Shown: in pieces, positions 1 through 7,982 of the stretch | How positions within the stretch are numbered: the first letter of the stretch is position 1 | Layout of the letters: each line of letters opens with the position of its first letter | NCBI RefSeq assembly: GCF_009789195.1 | Contig: NZ_WSTC01000032.1 | Span: 1 to 64,000 of the forward strand | DNA length: 64,000 bases | Direction of reading: 5' to 3' | Source: Paenibacillus sp. MMS18-CY102 | GTDB taxonomy: Bacteria > Bacillota > Bacilli > Paenibacillales > Paenibacillaceae | Program-made: the position numbers and the translations under genes | The notes under the pieces: model-generated | The model's database searches: none | What the model was told of the DNA's origin: nothing | Seen by the model: the letters and a program-made list of their open reading frames with translations, nothing else

Positions 1-140
1 TACGGAGGATGATGTGAAAAGCCTCCTGCGCCTTTGTTTGAACGATGCCCCCTAGTGGGGCAACAACAACTAACAGGCTTCGCCTTCCTGATGGATAAAT
101 CTACTACACAAACTTTTTGACGCTACCCGGTTCGAGATTC

Positions 141-274
141 TAACGGACACAGGAGCCGTTATTTGCACAAAAACAGCCTCTTTCGCACCATTTTTGCTAG
201 AATAGCGGCTCTCAGGTCCGTTACAGATATAACATCGCATATTTCACGCAAATAACGACTGTACGGTCCGTTAG
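141..274. repeat. Intergenic nested-palindrome repeat, copy 1 (partly degraded)
   Basis: Units of about 24 bases of the form TAACGGAC-N6-GCCGTTATT. One unit runs forward from 141 and two run in reverse, ending near 220 and 274. The first forward unit present in the other three copies is eroded here. Each unit is itself a short inverted repeat (AACGG...CCGTT). The copy most like it is at 4167-4350. No open reading frame is evident within it. Confidence 0.8.
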
Positions 275-310
275 CGAGCACCAGCCCCACTAGCCCCTAG
301 TTCGAAAAAA

Positions 311-339
311 CAAAAAAGCCGCGGATCAGCTCCGCAGCT
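311..339 (-). terminator. Rho-independent terminator on the minus strand
   Basis: On the minus strand the arms AGCTGCGGA and TCCGCGGCT (339-331 and 325-317) form a hairpin with a GCTGA loop, followed by a run of six T. It lies just past the decayed minus-strand gene at 362-613, which supports a gene once ending here. Confidence 0.7.
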
Positions 340-361
340 CTCAACTCTTGCAAATCGCTTC

Positions 362-613
362 TTACGTTCGCGGGACAAGAAACGCTACGCCAAACTGCTC
401 AGCTTCCGCCTGCACTTCCTCAATAAACGGACGGAAGCTCTTATTGAGTGTTGGAACGCAAGTTCATAATTTCCATTACATTGCTGGAATGCATCAGCCA
501 AGGCGACCGCCCCGCCGTACATTCAACGATGCACGCCATTCGTATCTGGCGTTACCGATAGTGAACGGCAACAGACCCGGAAGCGATAGCGCCGGGGTAT
601 TTTCCATGGACAT
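362..613 (-). pseudogene. Decayed gene of unknown function
   Basis: Three minus-strand pieces in different frames look coding. The first starts at ATG 613 (MSMENTPAL...YEWRASLNV). The second contains MHSSNVMEIMNLRSNTQ. The third contains KSFRPFIEEVQAEAEQ and ends LVPRT at the TAA at 362-364. Joining them needs two frameshifts. A terminator (311-339) follows directly, as expected behind a gene. I do not recognise the family. The reading rests on amino-acid composition and on the terminator, so confidence is moderate to low. Confidence 0.4.
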
Positions 614-629
614 TTTTATAAAAATGCTA

Positions 630-659
630 TTGACCGACCAACGGTCGGTGTCCTATACT
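630..659 (+). promoter_or_regulatory. Promoter of the tetR operon with embedded operator
   Basis: A -35 box TTGACC (630-635) and a -10 box TATACT (654-659) are 18 bases apart. Between them, at 633-649, is the palindrome ACCGACC-AAC-GGTCGGT. A repressor bound there would cover the spacer and part of the -35 box. The same promoter and operator layout recurs upstream of the MMPL exporter at 11853-11882, so this is probably the autoregulatory site of the TetR protein encoded just downstream. Confidence 0.85.
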
Positions 660-691
660 TTAAGAAAAAATTGGAAGAGATGTGATCATCA

Positions 692-1294
692 ATGGCCAGG
701 ACACGTGACGAAGGATTTAACGAAATTATACAAACGGCCGAACTTCTGTTTTTGGAAAAAGGCTTCGAAAAAACAACGGTTCAGGACATTGTGCTGCGAA
801 TGGGCATTGCAAAAGGAACCTTTTATCATTATTTCAAATCGAAAGATGAATTAGTGGATCATGTGCTTCAGCGTTATTCTGATCGCCTTATCGAAGGATT
901 GGAAGCGACTGCACACAACAGCCAATTCGATGCGGTCTATAAAATTGAACAGATGGCCAAATCTTTTATTTATTTTGAAGGTTGGCATAGCGACCTCATG
1001 CGTTATATCCATCAAGATCAAAGTTTAGTGCTGAATCATTTGTTTGAAATTCGATGCAATAACGAGATTAAGCCACTTGTACAATCTGTGATCGAAGAAG
1101 GTGTTCAGGCTGGCTTGTTCGATGTGGAATTTCCAAAGCAAACCGCCTTTATGATCATCGCGGTATTCGACTGTATTTTTGACGACGGCAGTTTACGAAC
1201 GGGTATTTTTGATCCAGAGGTTCTTGCTGCGATGGAAGATTTCTTAAATCGATTACTGGGGGCGAAACAACCATTTCATTTATCGAAACAATAA
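692..1294 (+). CDS. TetR/AcrR family transcriptional repressor
   Basis: A 200-residue protein of the usual TetR length. Residues 8-55 form the DNA-binding helix-turn-helix domain: TAELLFLEKGFEKTTVQDI is followed by the typical recognition segment GIAKGTFYHYF. The remainder is a helical ligand-binding and dimerisation domain with no recognisable signature. GGAAGAGA precedes the ATG. An exporter starts 18 bases downstream, so the pair forms an operon, a common arrangement for a drug-responsive repressor. Its own promoter carries a perfect 7-3-7 palindrome, which is repeated in the promoter of the MMPL gene near 11.8 kb. I infer that it represses itself, the MFS exporter and the MMPL exporter. 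The inducer is unknown. Confidence 0.92.
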   Translation: MARTRDEGFNEIIQTAELLFLEKGFEKTTVQDIVLRMGIAKGTFYHYFKSKDELVDHVLQRYSDRLIEGLEATAHNSQFDAVYKIEQMAKSFIYFEGWHSDLMRYIHQDQSLVLNHLFEIRCNNEIKPLVQSVIEEGVQAGLFDVEFPKQTAFMIIAVFDCIFDDGSLRTGIFDPEVLAAMEDFLNRLLGAKQPFHLSKQ

Positions 1295-1312
1295 AGAAGG
1301 AGATGGTGGCGA

Positions 1313-3010
1313 GTGAACAATTTGAGTAAGGGCAGGACGGCACTAACGTTTATTGGAATTATTTTAGGATATTTTATCGCACTGCTGGATACGACGATTG
1401 TGAATATTGCATTGCCGAAAACGGCTGAATATTTTAATCGTGATGTGAGTGATATTAGTTGGGTCATGAATGGGTACAATATCGCATTTGCGGTATTGAT
1501 GTTAACAGCTTCGCGCATAGCGGATCAATTTGGCCGCAAAAAACTGTTTCTCATTGGACTCGTTTTGTTTGCATTAACTTCGTTTTTGTGCGGCATCGCA
1601 TCAACCCTTGATTTACTCATTTTGTTCCGTGTGCTGCAAGGCTTAAGTGCGGCCATCATTGTCCCCGTCACCATCCCGCTTGCCATTCAACTTTTTCCGA
1701 AAGAAAAACATGGCGCTGTTCTAGGAATCTGGGGAGCAATAGCAGGTGTAGCTAGTGCAAGCGGGCCAGCACTTGGAGGCATTTTGACCGAGTACTTCAA
1801 TTGGCAGTCTGTCTATTTCGTCAATCTTCCGATTGCTATCGTTTCGTTTATCGTTTCTTACCTATTATTACAAGAATCCTACGACAAAACCGCTAGCAAA
1901 AACATGGATTTTGCAGGAATGTTAACGATATCCGCCGCTATTTTCTGCTTCACACTAGGATTAATTGAGACTTCGGATTATGGTTGGCGTTCCCTCTACG
2001 TCCTATCGTTATTCGCAGCATCATTACTGTCACTTGCCTCGTTTATCGTTGTTGAAAGAAGATCAACAGATCCGATGCTCCCCTTGTCATTGCTGCGCAG
2101 TTCAACCTTTAACGCCTCTTCCACTGCACTATTATTCACTTCGATTGGAACATCTGCTGGAAGTTTTTTAATCGCCTTTTACTTAACGAGTTTACGCCAT
2201 ATGTCGGTGCTTGAAGCAGGAATGACGATCATTGCAAGCTCTTTGACTGCAACAGTATTTTCTATCGTTTCCGGACCGTTGTCTGAAAAAATAGGCGGCC
2301 GCTTATTGGCAAGCATCGGTTTGGCCATGATCACTGTAACCGTCTATTTATTTGGCGGGCTAGACGCGGATTCATCTCGCTTGGACGTCATGTGGCGGCT
2401 TTCCCTGTTAGGTGCAGGGCTTGGCATATCGGTTGTGCCGCTGTTTGGTTCAGCTGTTAACAACATTGCTGCCGACAAGCTTGGGATCGTTTCAGGAGTG
2501 ACCAACGTGGCTCGTACACTCGGAATGGTAGTCGGTGTCGCGTTATTAGCAACGATGCTGAGCAGCAATATGAAGCACGAACTTTCAATTGCCCGTGACA
2601 AAGCGATACAAACTATCCAAGCTTCCGCACTTGATGCGCCTATGAAAGACGGGCTGATTACAAGCATTCAATCCATGAACAATGAATCGCTACAAGAAGG
2701 AAACGCCCAGCAAAAGATGACATTAGAGAACGTGTTGGAACAGGTCGATCAACGTGAACAAGAAGCATTGCTTCAAGCGCCAAGCCAAACCCAGGAAACG
2801 AAAGCAGCCTTTGAGCATAATCGAGAACAAATTAAACAGTTGTGGCCAACGATTAATGCTGAAATTCGATCGGATATGGCAAAAGGATTTAGCTCAACGT
2901 TTCATTTGGTTAGCTTCTTGCTTATTCCAGGCATTATTATCGCTTTCTTCTCGGATCAACGAAGAAGGCAAAAAGCCAACGGAGAAACCAAGGCTGTCAT
3001 TTCACACTAA
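1313..3010 (+). CDS. DHA2-family (EmrB/QacA-type) MFS drug exporter
   Basis: A 565-residue integral membrane protein, the size of 14-helix drug:proton antiporters. The N-terminal half has the family signature in helix 1 (LLDTTIVNIALP), motif A after helix 2 (ADQFGRKKLF) and motif C in helix 5 (GPALGGILTEYFNWQSVYFVN). Residues from about 425 to 530 form a hydrophilic stretch rich in Q, E and K before the last helix, a long external loop seen in some DHA2 members. Translation starts at GTG 1313 behind AAGGAGATGG. It is co-transcribed with tetR and presumably derepressed with it. The substrate cannot be read from the sequence. Confidence 0.93.
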   Translation: MNNLSKGRTALTFIGIILGYFIALLDTTIVNIALPKTAEYFNRDVSDISWVMNGYNIAFAVLMLTASRIADQFGRKKLFLIGLVLFALTSFLCGIASTLDLLILFRVLQGLSAAIIVPVTIPLAIQLFPKEKHGAVLGIWGAIAGVASASGPALGGILTEYFNWQSVYFVNLPIAIVSFIVSYLLLQESYDKTASKNMDFAGMLTISAAIFCFTLGLIETSDYGWRSLYVLSLFAASLLSLASFIVVERRSTDPMLPLSLLRSSTFNASSTALLFTSIGTSAGSFLIAFYLTSLRHMSVLEAGMTIIASSLTATVFSIVSGPLSEKIGGRLLASIGLAMITVTVYLFGGLDADSSRLDVMWRLSLLGAGLGISVVPLFGSAVNNIAADKLGIVSGVTNVARTLGMVVGVALLATMLSSNMKHELSIARDKAIQTIQASALDAPMKDGLITSIQSMNNESLQEGNAQQKMTLENVLEQVDQREQEALLQAPSQTQETKAAFEHNREQIKQLWPTINAEIRSDMAKGFSSTFHLVSFLLIPGIIIAFFSDQRRRQKANGETKAVISH

Positions 3011-3101
3011 ATGTGATGTTGAACAAGCATAGGTGCCTCAATGGCCAAATGCAAAGCTCGCGTTAGCCAACGCGCAAAATGAACATGAGGTGAGCAGCCA
3101 G

Positions 3102-4121
3102 ATGGATGATTGGAATCAATCAAGGCGAGGCAAGAACGGCAAATTCCAGAATGAAATCCCAGTAATCGTGAAATTGAGTCCCGGAGATATTGTCGCCATG
3201 CTTCGTGAATTCCTATCGGCTAAGACGCAGAGAAGGCCGAAGCAGCCGCTCCCGATCGTCCCTATTGTGCGTAGCACGCTAAGTGACGGAGAAGACAAGG
3301 TCGTTTGGTTCGGGCATTCGGCGTCCTTGCTGCAAATTGGAGGCAAAACGATTTTGCTTGATCCGATGCTAGGCAAAAACCCGTCGCCGCTTCCTTTCTC
3401 CCGCAATCGCAGATTCAGCGTCAAGCTGCCCCTTACAATTGAGGAACTGCCTCCAATCGATATCGTTGTTTTATCCCACGATCACCACGATCATCTGGAT
3501 TGTTCCTCTATCCGCAAGCTTATTCCGAAAGCTGGCACGTTCCTCGTGCCGCTCGGAGTCGGCAAACGAATCCGGAAAATAGGAGCGGCGCCCGATGCCG
3601 TCATCGAGCTCGACTGGGGAGAAGAACGGATCGTTCAGGACATTCGCTTCATTTGCACGCCGGCGCGACATTTCTCGGGCAGAGGGCTTTTCGATCAAAA
3701 CTCCACCCTCTGGTGCTCTTGGGTAATCAAGACAGGCGCGAGAAGCCTCTTCTACAGCGGGGATGGGGGCTATGGCCCTCATTTTGAGCGAATAGGCCGA
3801 GAGCACGGACCGTTCGAACTGGCCTTTATGGAATGCGGGCAATATATGGAATGCGGGCAATATGATAAGCGGTGGAGCGGCGCGCATATGCTTCCAGAGG
3901 AGACGGTGCAAGCGTTTCGCGACATCCAGGGAGGCGTGCTGCTGCCCGTACACTGGGGAGGATTCGCTTTGGCGCTGCATAATTGGAACGAACCTGTACG
4001 GAGGTTATCGGCCGCAGCCGAAGAGCAGCGCATTCCCCACCATATCCCTAGAATCGGCGAAGCGGTCTATCTGGACCAGATTCCGCTATCTGAGCAGCGG
4101 GATTTTTGGTGGAGGGATTAA
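3102..4121 (+). CDS. Metallo-beta-lactamase-fold hydrolase (UlaG/NAPE-PLD-like)
   Basis: About 339 residues from ATG 3102, chosen because GAGGTGA lies 8 bases upstream; a GTG at 3033 would add 23 residues with a poor site. The metal-binding motif HxHxDH is seen as SHDHHDHLD, with a later metal-ligand Asp in YSGDGGYGPHF and His in LPVHWGGF. The FGHSASLLQIGG strand is typical of the UlaG/NAPE-PLD branch. It therefore probably binds two metal ions and hydrolyses a phosphoester or lactone-type bond; the substrate is unknown. It lies 91 bases behind the exporter and could share its transcript. Residues MECGQY occur twice in a row because of an 18-base tandem duplication at 3828-3863. Confidence 0.85.
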   Translation: MDDWNQSRRGKNGKFQNEIPVIVKLSPGDIVAMLREFLSAKTQRRPKQPLPIVPIVRSTLSDGEDKVVWFGHSASLLQIGGKTILLDPMLGKNPSPLPFSRNRRFSVKLPLTIEELPPIDIVVLSHDHHDHLDCSSIRKLIPKAGTFLVPLGVGKRIRKIGAAPDAVIELDWGEERIVQDIRFICTPARHFSGRGLFDQNSTLWCSWVIKTGARSLFYSGDGGYGPHFERIGREHGPFELAFMECGQYMECGQYDKRWSGAHMLPEETVQAFRDIQGGVLLPVHWGGFALALHNWNEPVRRLSAAAEEQRIPHHIPRIGEAVYLDQIPLSEQRDFWWRD

Positions 4122-4166
4122 CTTTCATCGCCTGCATCCAGCCAACCATTCATGCCCCTGGCCGCC

Positions 4167-4350
4167 TAACGGACCTGAGCGCCTTTATTTAGCGAAAAAG
4201 TCAGGGTTTGAGATTCGAACGGACTCAGCAGCCGTTATTTGCACAAAAACGGCCGCTTTCGCATCATTTTTGCTCGAATAACGGCGCTGAGGTCCGTTAC
4301 AGAAAAAAATTCGCTTATTTCATGCGAATAACGGCTGTACGGTCCGTTAG
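4167..4350. repeat. Intergenic nested-palindrome repeat, copy 2
   Basis: A complete copy with four units of about 24 bases. Two forward units (from 4167 and from about 4219) are followed by two reverse units, the last ending at 4350. Inner and outer units can pair to form one long stem. The copy separates the convergent hydrolase and ATP-grasp genes. The rest of the gap (4122-4166 and 4351-4495) shows no gene. Confidence 0.88.
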
Positions 4351-4495
4351 CGAGCGCCAGCCCCCTCCGTTCGGTACGGTATGCGGACTGTTGGCAAAAT
4401 AGCCGATTTTGCCTAGCGGAATCATTACTTTTTAATGCTGTGTGCCTGTGTCGGATCACATCGACCATAGTTTATCAGTGAATGTATGTTCTACG

Positions 4496-4525
4496 CAAAA
4501 ACTCCACCTGATTTGAAGGTGGAGT
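4496..4525 (-). terminator. Terminator of the ATP-grasp gene
   Basis: On the minus strand ACTCCACCT, a 7-base loop and AGGTGGAGT form a perfect 9-pair stem followed by TTTTTG. It lies 22 bases past the stop codon of the minus-strand gene ending at 4548. Confidence 0.9.
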
Positions 4526-4547
4526 TAACAAATTCAATGCCAACGGT

Positions 4548-5276
4548 TTAAAAAGCGCATTCATCCGTCGTATTCGTCAATTCTGACCATCTTGCGGATA
4601 ATAACTTCGCATAGTCCAACGAAGAAATTCCATAATGCCCCAGTGCGTACCCGTCATTTACTTCAATTAATAACGTTTCCCCTTTATCGGTTATACCAAA
4701 ATCTACAGCATATCCTTTTGGGGCGGATTTGAATTGCATGACGATATCTTCAATAACTCGATAGTCGAAATGCGATCTCCAGTTCCCCCTATACCTTCGA
4801 ACATCTAGAATATCCCCGTATCTGACGAAACATCTCCACTCTGCTACAAATTTAACCACATCCGAACATAATATCTCAGGATCTTCACCGAATGTCCCGC
4901 ATCCTATTAAATCCGCCGTGCCTCTTACCACAACTCCGGTAAACTTTTTATCCTCCACCGGTTTAATAAATACATTCCAATTCTCTGGATTATTTGCAAT
5001 CACGCTCAGTCTTGACTTCCATACTTTTCGTCCTAAAAATGCAGTTAATTGTTCTGGATAGTCCATCTCAGGTGCAACAATATCATATTTGCTAAGCATG
5101 GTTCTGACATCATCGACATAACTAACAATAATGTCTTCCTTTTGATGATCTAACAATTCGTTTACATCTTGGAAATAGCGTATTTCAAAACCCATTTGTT
5201 TAAATCCGTCATAAGCAGCGTAAAAATTATGGTTCGCGATTTCATCATCAGAACCTTTTTTTAAGTATATCTTCAA
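4548..5276 (-). CDS. ATP-grasp domain protein (R2K-clade-like, DUF4343-type)
   Basis: 242 residues from TTG 5276, which has GGTGAG upstream. The N-terminal part (to about 100) is a small alpha/beta domain. The C-terminal part looks like a compact ATP-grasp: NVFIKPVEDKKFTG, then CSDVVKFVAEWRCFVRYGDI, ending in the metal-binding strand GETLLIEVNDGYALGHYGI. The E-V-N in that strand matches the Mg-ATP-coordinating residues of ATP-grasp ligases. This arrangement fits the short R2K-type ATP-grasp proteins, which are predicted to join an amino or carboxyl group to a peptide or small molecule; the substrate of this one is unknown. It stands alone, with its own terminator, at the edge of an accessory zone, so transfer is plausible. 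Confidence 0.7.
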   Translation of the reverse strand: MKIYLKKGSDDEIANHNFYAAYDGFKQMGFEIRYFQDVNELLDHQKEDIIVSYVDDVRTMLSKYDIVAPEMDYPEQLTAFLGRKVWKSRLSVIANNPENWNVFIKPVEDKKFTGVVVRGTADLIGCGTFGEDPEILCSDVVKFVAEWRCFVRYGDILDVRRYRGNWRSHFDYRVIEDIVMQFKSAPKGYAVDFGITDKGETLLIEVNDGYALGHYGISSLDYAKLLSARWSELTNTTDECAF

Positions 5277-5341
5277 TAGTAACTCACCACCTCAAATAGA
5301 CTAACATCTGCCAGAAACGAGATAACTAGAATAACTTGTAG

Positions 5342-5449
5342 CAAACTTCGCGTTTCGGTGTAAAGCTCGCTCGGGAGATTAGAGTTAAAACTCGGAATGC
5401 AGAACTGCATGCACTGCTTGCCGAAACCGATGTCGAACCGAAACATTAA
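5342..5449 (+). pseudogene. Gene remnant, C-terminal piece of an unknown protein
   Basis: After a TAG, one plus-strand frame reads QTSRFGVKLAREIRVKT... and ends LLAETDVEPKH at the TAA at 5447-5449. The charged, helix-like composition suggests the end of a real protein. There is no start codon or ribosome binding site. Family not recognised. Confidence 0.3.
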
Positions 5450-5490
5450 CGTTAGCCCCTGTTAAAATACGTTATTGTTTTTTGAAGTAA

Positions 5491-5694
5491 CGGGCAGGAC
5501 AGTTTAATCATCTCGCCGAATACCTTGGACAAGTTTCAAAAACTGATGTGTTGGACCAACGGGGAAATAAAGATGCCGATGTAGTGCCTTTACGTTGGAA
5601 TAATGATGGAACGATCGTTTTAAAGTGTTGTATGGATGAAGAAGGCGTGAACGAAGTTGAAAAAACAATAGATGTATCGTCATGCAAAAAATAA
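5491..5694 (+). pseudogene. Gene remnant, C-terminal piece of an unknown protein
   Basis: After the TAA at 5488-5490 a plus-strand frame reads FNHLAEYLGQVSKTDVLD..., then DADVVPLRWNNDGTIVLKC, and ends at the TAA at 5692-5694. The composition is coding-like and there is no start codon with a ribosome binding site. It looks like the 3' end of a gene whose 5' part has been lost. Family not recognised. Confidence 0.35.
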
Positions 5695-5699
5695 GCAGT

Positions 5700-5842
5700 T
5701 CATGATTTCTAGTCAATTCAGAGAAGTGCGAGGCATCTGCCTCTATATTTACGCTTACTCCTAATCGATCTAATATTAGATTGTGCATCTTGCTCTTCTC
5801 ACTGCCATTGTTACCTACCAAAAAAACATAGCTGCTGCCGGC
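5700..5842 (-). pseudogene. P-loop-like fragment, in frame behind the stop of the upstream ORF
   Basis: Directly after the TGA at 5845-5843 the same minus-strand frame continues as AGSSYVFLVGNNGSEKSK, then MHNLILDRLGVSVNIEA. The segment VGNNGSEKSK resembles a Walker A loop (GxxGxGKS/T) with Glu in place of the conserved Gly. The rest of an ATPase domain is missing, because from about 5700 the sequence changes to unrelated material. It may be the start of a truncated NTPase gene. Confidence 0.3.
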
Positions 5843-6487
5843 TCACTCATGATGAAGATCCCGTTCTTCAATCCGTTCGATTTCACCATTACTATGCTCT
5901 TTCACAAATTGACCTTTGCTTGTTTTATAAACAATATATGTGCCATTGGCTTTTGCGTCTAGCTTGGCTCGGTCAGTGGAATTTTCATCGCCTACAGACT
6001 CAGCATCGTAACCACTTTCTCCACTATTGCCAAATCCCGCTTCCCCTGATTCGTCTTCTGCTTGTGCATCGTCACCTACTGATTTATTGCCACTATTCCC
6101 TCCGGAAGTTCCACCATCATTAAAAGTGTTTGAGCTTGTACTGACTGTGCCATTAAAGCCTTCATACGATAGAAATGGTTGAACAACTAATCCCCGGACA
6201 AATAATCCAAAGATAGCCCAGCTTACAAGGTTTGAAAAAATTTCGCTAATAGAACACCCCATAGCCGGAGTGGATCGACCATCTGTAGGTGATGTGATTT
6301 TGGAGGGGGATTGTTCCGGCAAAGGTTCATCCAAGAACCATCGTACTTTCGAGTAAATGCTATATGAATGTATATAATCCAAATATAGTTGGTGCTGAGT
6401 CCGGCTAGCAAGGGAATAAGCATAACTGGCTGAATGTGTTCGAGACACGAATTCATAGAAAGTACCTATACAATGATTCAACTCCAC
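5843..6487 (-). CDS. Hypothetical protein with one membrane segment and a low-complexity acidic region
   Basis: An open frame of 214 residues from GTG 6487; the frame stays open 8 codons further up without a convincing ribosome binding site, so the true start may be lost. One hydrophobic segment, LVSWAIFGLFVRGLVV, lies near residue 90. It is followed by a region rich in G, S, N, D and E, then a charged C-terminal end (GTYIVYKTSKGQFVKEHSNG). I do not recognise a family. The surroundings are full of gene pieces, so this may be the remaining part of a longer, decayed gene. Confidence 0.4.
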   Translation of the reverse strand: MELNHCIGTFYEFVSRTHSASYAYSLASRTQHQLYLDYIHSYSIYSKVRWFLDEPLPEQSPSKITSPTDGRSTPAMGCSISEIFSNLVSWAIFGLFVRGLVVQPFLSYEGFNGTVSTSSNTFNDGGTSGGNSGNKSVGDDAQAEDESGEAGFGNSGESGYDAESVGDENSTDRAKLDAKANGTYIVYKTSKGQFVKEHSNGEIERIEERDLHHE

Positions 6488-6584
6488 TAATCTTTGCGGA
6501 AGTTGTTCTTCTTCCTCTTAATGAAAGGAATTGTCGAAGAACCCCATTTCGGACCATCGCAAAGGAGCGGCCTCATCGTTCACT

Positions 6585-7090
6585 TCTTCAACTGCACTTT
6601 CTCGACGATATCGTCGGGCGATAGTGCATCTTGGAAGTCTAATAGTTGAAGACGCTTCTTCTGAATGGTGAATATTTCGGCTTCAATCCGCGACATTCCC
6701 GCCTGTTCCAACGCCACGAGCGATGCCATAGCGGAAGGGGCGTTTTCATCATTCGCGTCATTGATGTTTAGCCCTTCGTGGACTTGCGACCATACGTAAG
6801 CGTAAATATCGTCGCAATATATCCATGTCCCTCAACCGCGATTTTCGCCCCAGCGGTATTCTTTACGTCGAAATACTGGAAGACCTTTTTGTTACCCCAT
6901 ATCATAGTGCGCCCCGGTATTGTATTGTTACAACTGCCACAACGAACCGTACACGGCGAATGTGGACGTGTCTGACAACGCAAATAAGCCCGGCGTACGC
7001 TTTGCCGAGCGGAAATGCCATCATACTGTATCTGGGGTATAAAGGCGGTGATTGAACTATTAATCCACGTTAGTCGAGGTATATGATATA
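6585..7090 (-). pseudogene. Decayed gene whose last codons match the middle of sigK
   Basis: Reading the minus strand, coding-like pieces occur in successive frames: MMAFPLGKAYAGL, SDTSTFAVYGSLWQ, KKVFQYFDVKNTAGAKIAVE, then DDIYAYVWSQVHEGLNINDA and MASLVALEQAGMSRIEAEIF, ending [16 protein letters not shown] at a TGA. At least three frameshifts or stops interrupt it. The final segment [10 protein letters not shown] is the same as in SigK of this window and the underlying DNA (6585-6617) matches sigK at 31 of 33 positions. The function of the rest is not recognised. Confidence 0.45.
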
Positions 7091-7160
7091 CAACGCTCAA
7101 TCGCACAGCCAACCAGTTTGTAAGTGTGAAGCTTCATTTAATAAATCATTTCCTTTGTTT

Positions 7161-7577
7161 TCATTTAATTAAGCTCATGTAATTGGTGGTTACTGGAACT
7201 TTTTGAAACCCCCATTTTTCGTAGAACAACACGTTTTGATCTGCGCAAAATAAATCAACGCGTTCGAGACCTTTTATTAATGTACTGTTAACGACCGCTT
7301 CGAGAAGCAACCTTCCAAACCCTTGGCCTTGGAATTGTTCCAAAACGATAACGTCATATATCGTTGCTCTGAAAACGTAGTCAGTCACGACTCTCGTAAA
7401 TCCTACTAGTTGATCTGATTCAGAATCACATAAACCAAATATATACGAGTTATCAATCATTTTTCGAACTTCATCACTCGTTCTTGTCTTGGTCCATGAC
7501 CTTTCATTGTATAAGTTCATTAAATCTTGAAAATGCCTTTCTGATAACTGATTTACAATATAGGTACGATTCATCAT
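7161..7577 (-). CDS. GNAT-family N-acetyltransferase
   Basis: 138 residues, a single GNAT domain. The acetyl-CoA-binding motif A is clear: VIVLEQFQGQGFGRLLLEAVV (residues about 78-98), where Q-x-x-G-x-G/A binds the pyrophosphate. The C-terminal strand LFCADQNVLFYEKWGFQK is the usual motif B. It transfers an acetyl group from acetyl-CoA to an unidentified amine. AAGGAAG precedes two adjacent ATG codons (7577 and 7574). It looks intact although its neighbours are decayed. Confidence 0.85.
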   Translation of the reverse strand: MMNRTYIVNQLSERHFQDLMNLYNERSWTKTRTSDEVRKMIDNSYIFGLCDSESDQLVGFTRVVTDYVFRATIYDVIVLEQFQGQGFGRLLLEAVVNSTLIKGLERVDLFCADQNVLFYEKWGFQKVPVTTNYMSLIK

Positions 7578-7711
7578 TTTACTTCCTTTTCATATTTTTT
7601 ATGATCTCACAGAACATTTGAACTGGGGGCAAATCGTCGTCTTTCCGCTTCCGATCGAAAAGGCGCTAAGTTTAATATAAGGAGGGTTATCATATTATGG
7701 AACCTAACATT

Positions 7712-7981
7712 TCAAAATTTTATGTATATGGTTCTCGCGCCCCAAGTGTCAAGGCCAGAATAACTTCCTTTCTGCTCCAGTATCCATTCTGACGCTTTTG
7801 CTTCATACGCTGCAAATAGTATTTTCCGTTTCTTTTCTGGTGATGATGTTTTATTTTGTTCTAGTAGTAAAGATAAATGATTCAAACTTGAGTTGCTTGC
7901 AAATAAGTTTACGATAGCAATATAAAAAAACTCGCTAGAATTAATAAGCGGATCATCTAACCATAGCATTGGTCCATCCAA
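7712..7981 (-). CDS. Small hypothetical protein or gene fragment
   Basis: An open frame of 89 residues whose first usable codon is TTG 7981. Its composition is coding-like (LLLEQNKTSSPEKKRKILF, YEAKASEWILEQKGSYSG). There is no good ribosome binding site on the minus strand. At its 3' end it overlaps, on the other strand, a perfect AAGGAGG site and an ATG (7678-7702). At its 5' end it abuts plus-strand coding-like sequence. It may be a piece between two rearrangement junctions. Function unknown. Confidence 0.35.
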   Translation of the reverse strand: MDGPMLWLDDPLINSSEFFYIAIVNLFASNSSLNHLSLLLEQNKTSSPEKKRKILFAAYEAKASEWILEQKGSYSGLDTWGARTIYIKF

Positions 7982-7982
7982 T

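Noticed and set aside
2-55. Short open frame TEDDVKSLLRLCLNDAP ending at TAG 53-55, possibly the end of an upstream plus-strand gene
   Set aside because: Only 17 codons are inside the window and no other feature supports it, so it is not annotated as a gene.
348-854. 168-codon plus-strand open frame
   Set aside because: It overlaps the tetR promoter, operator and start in another frame and lacks a ribosome binding site.
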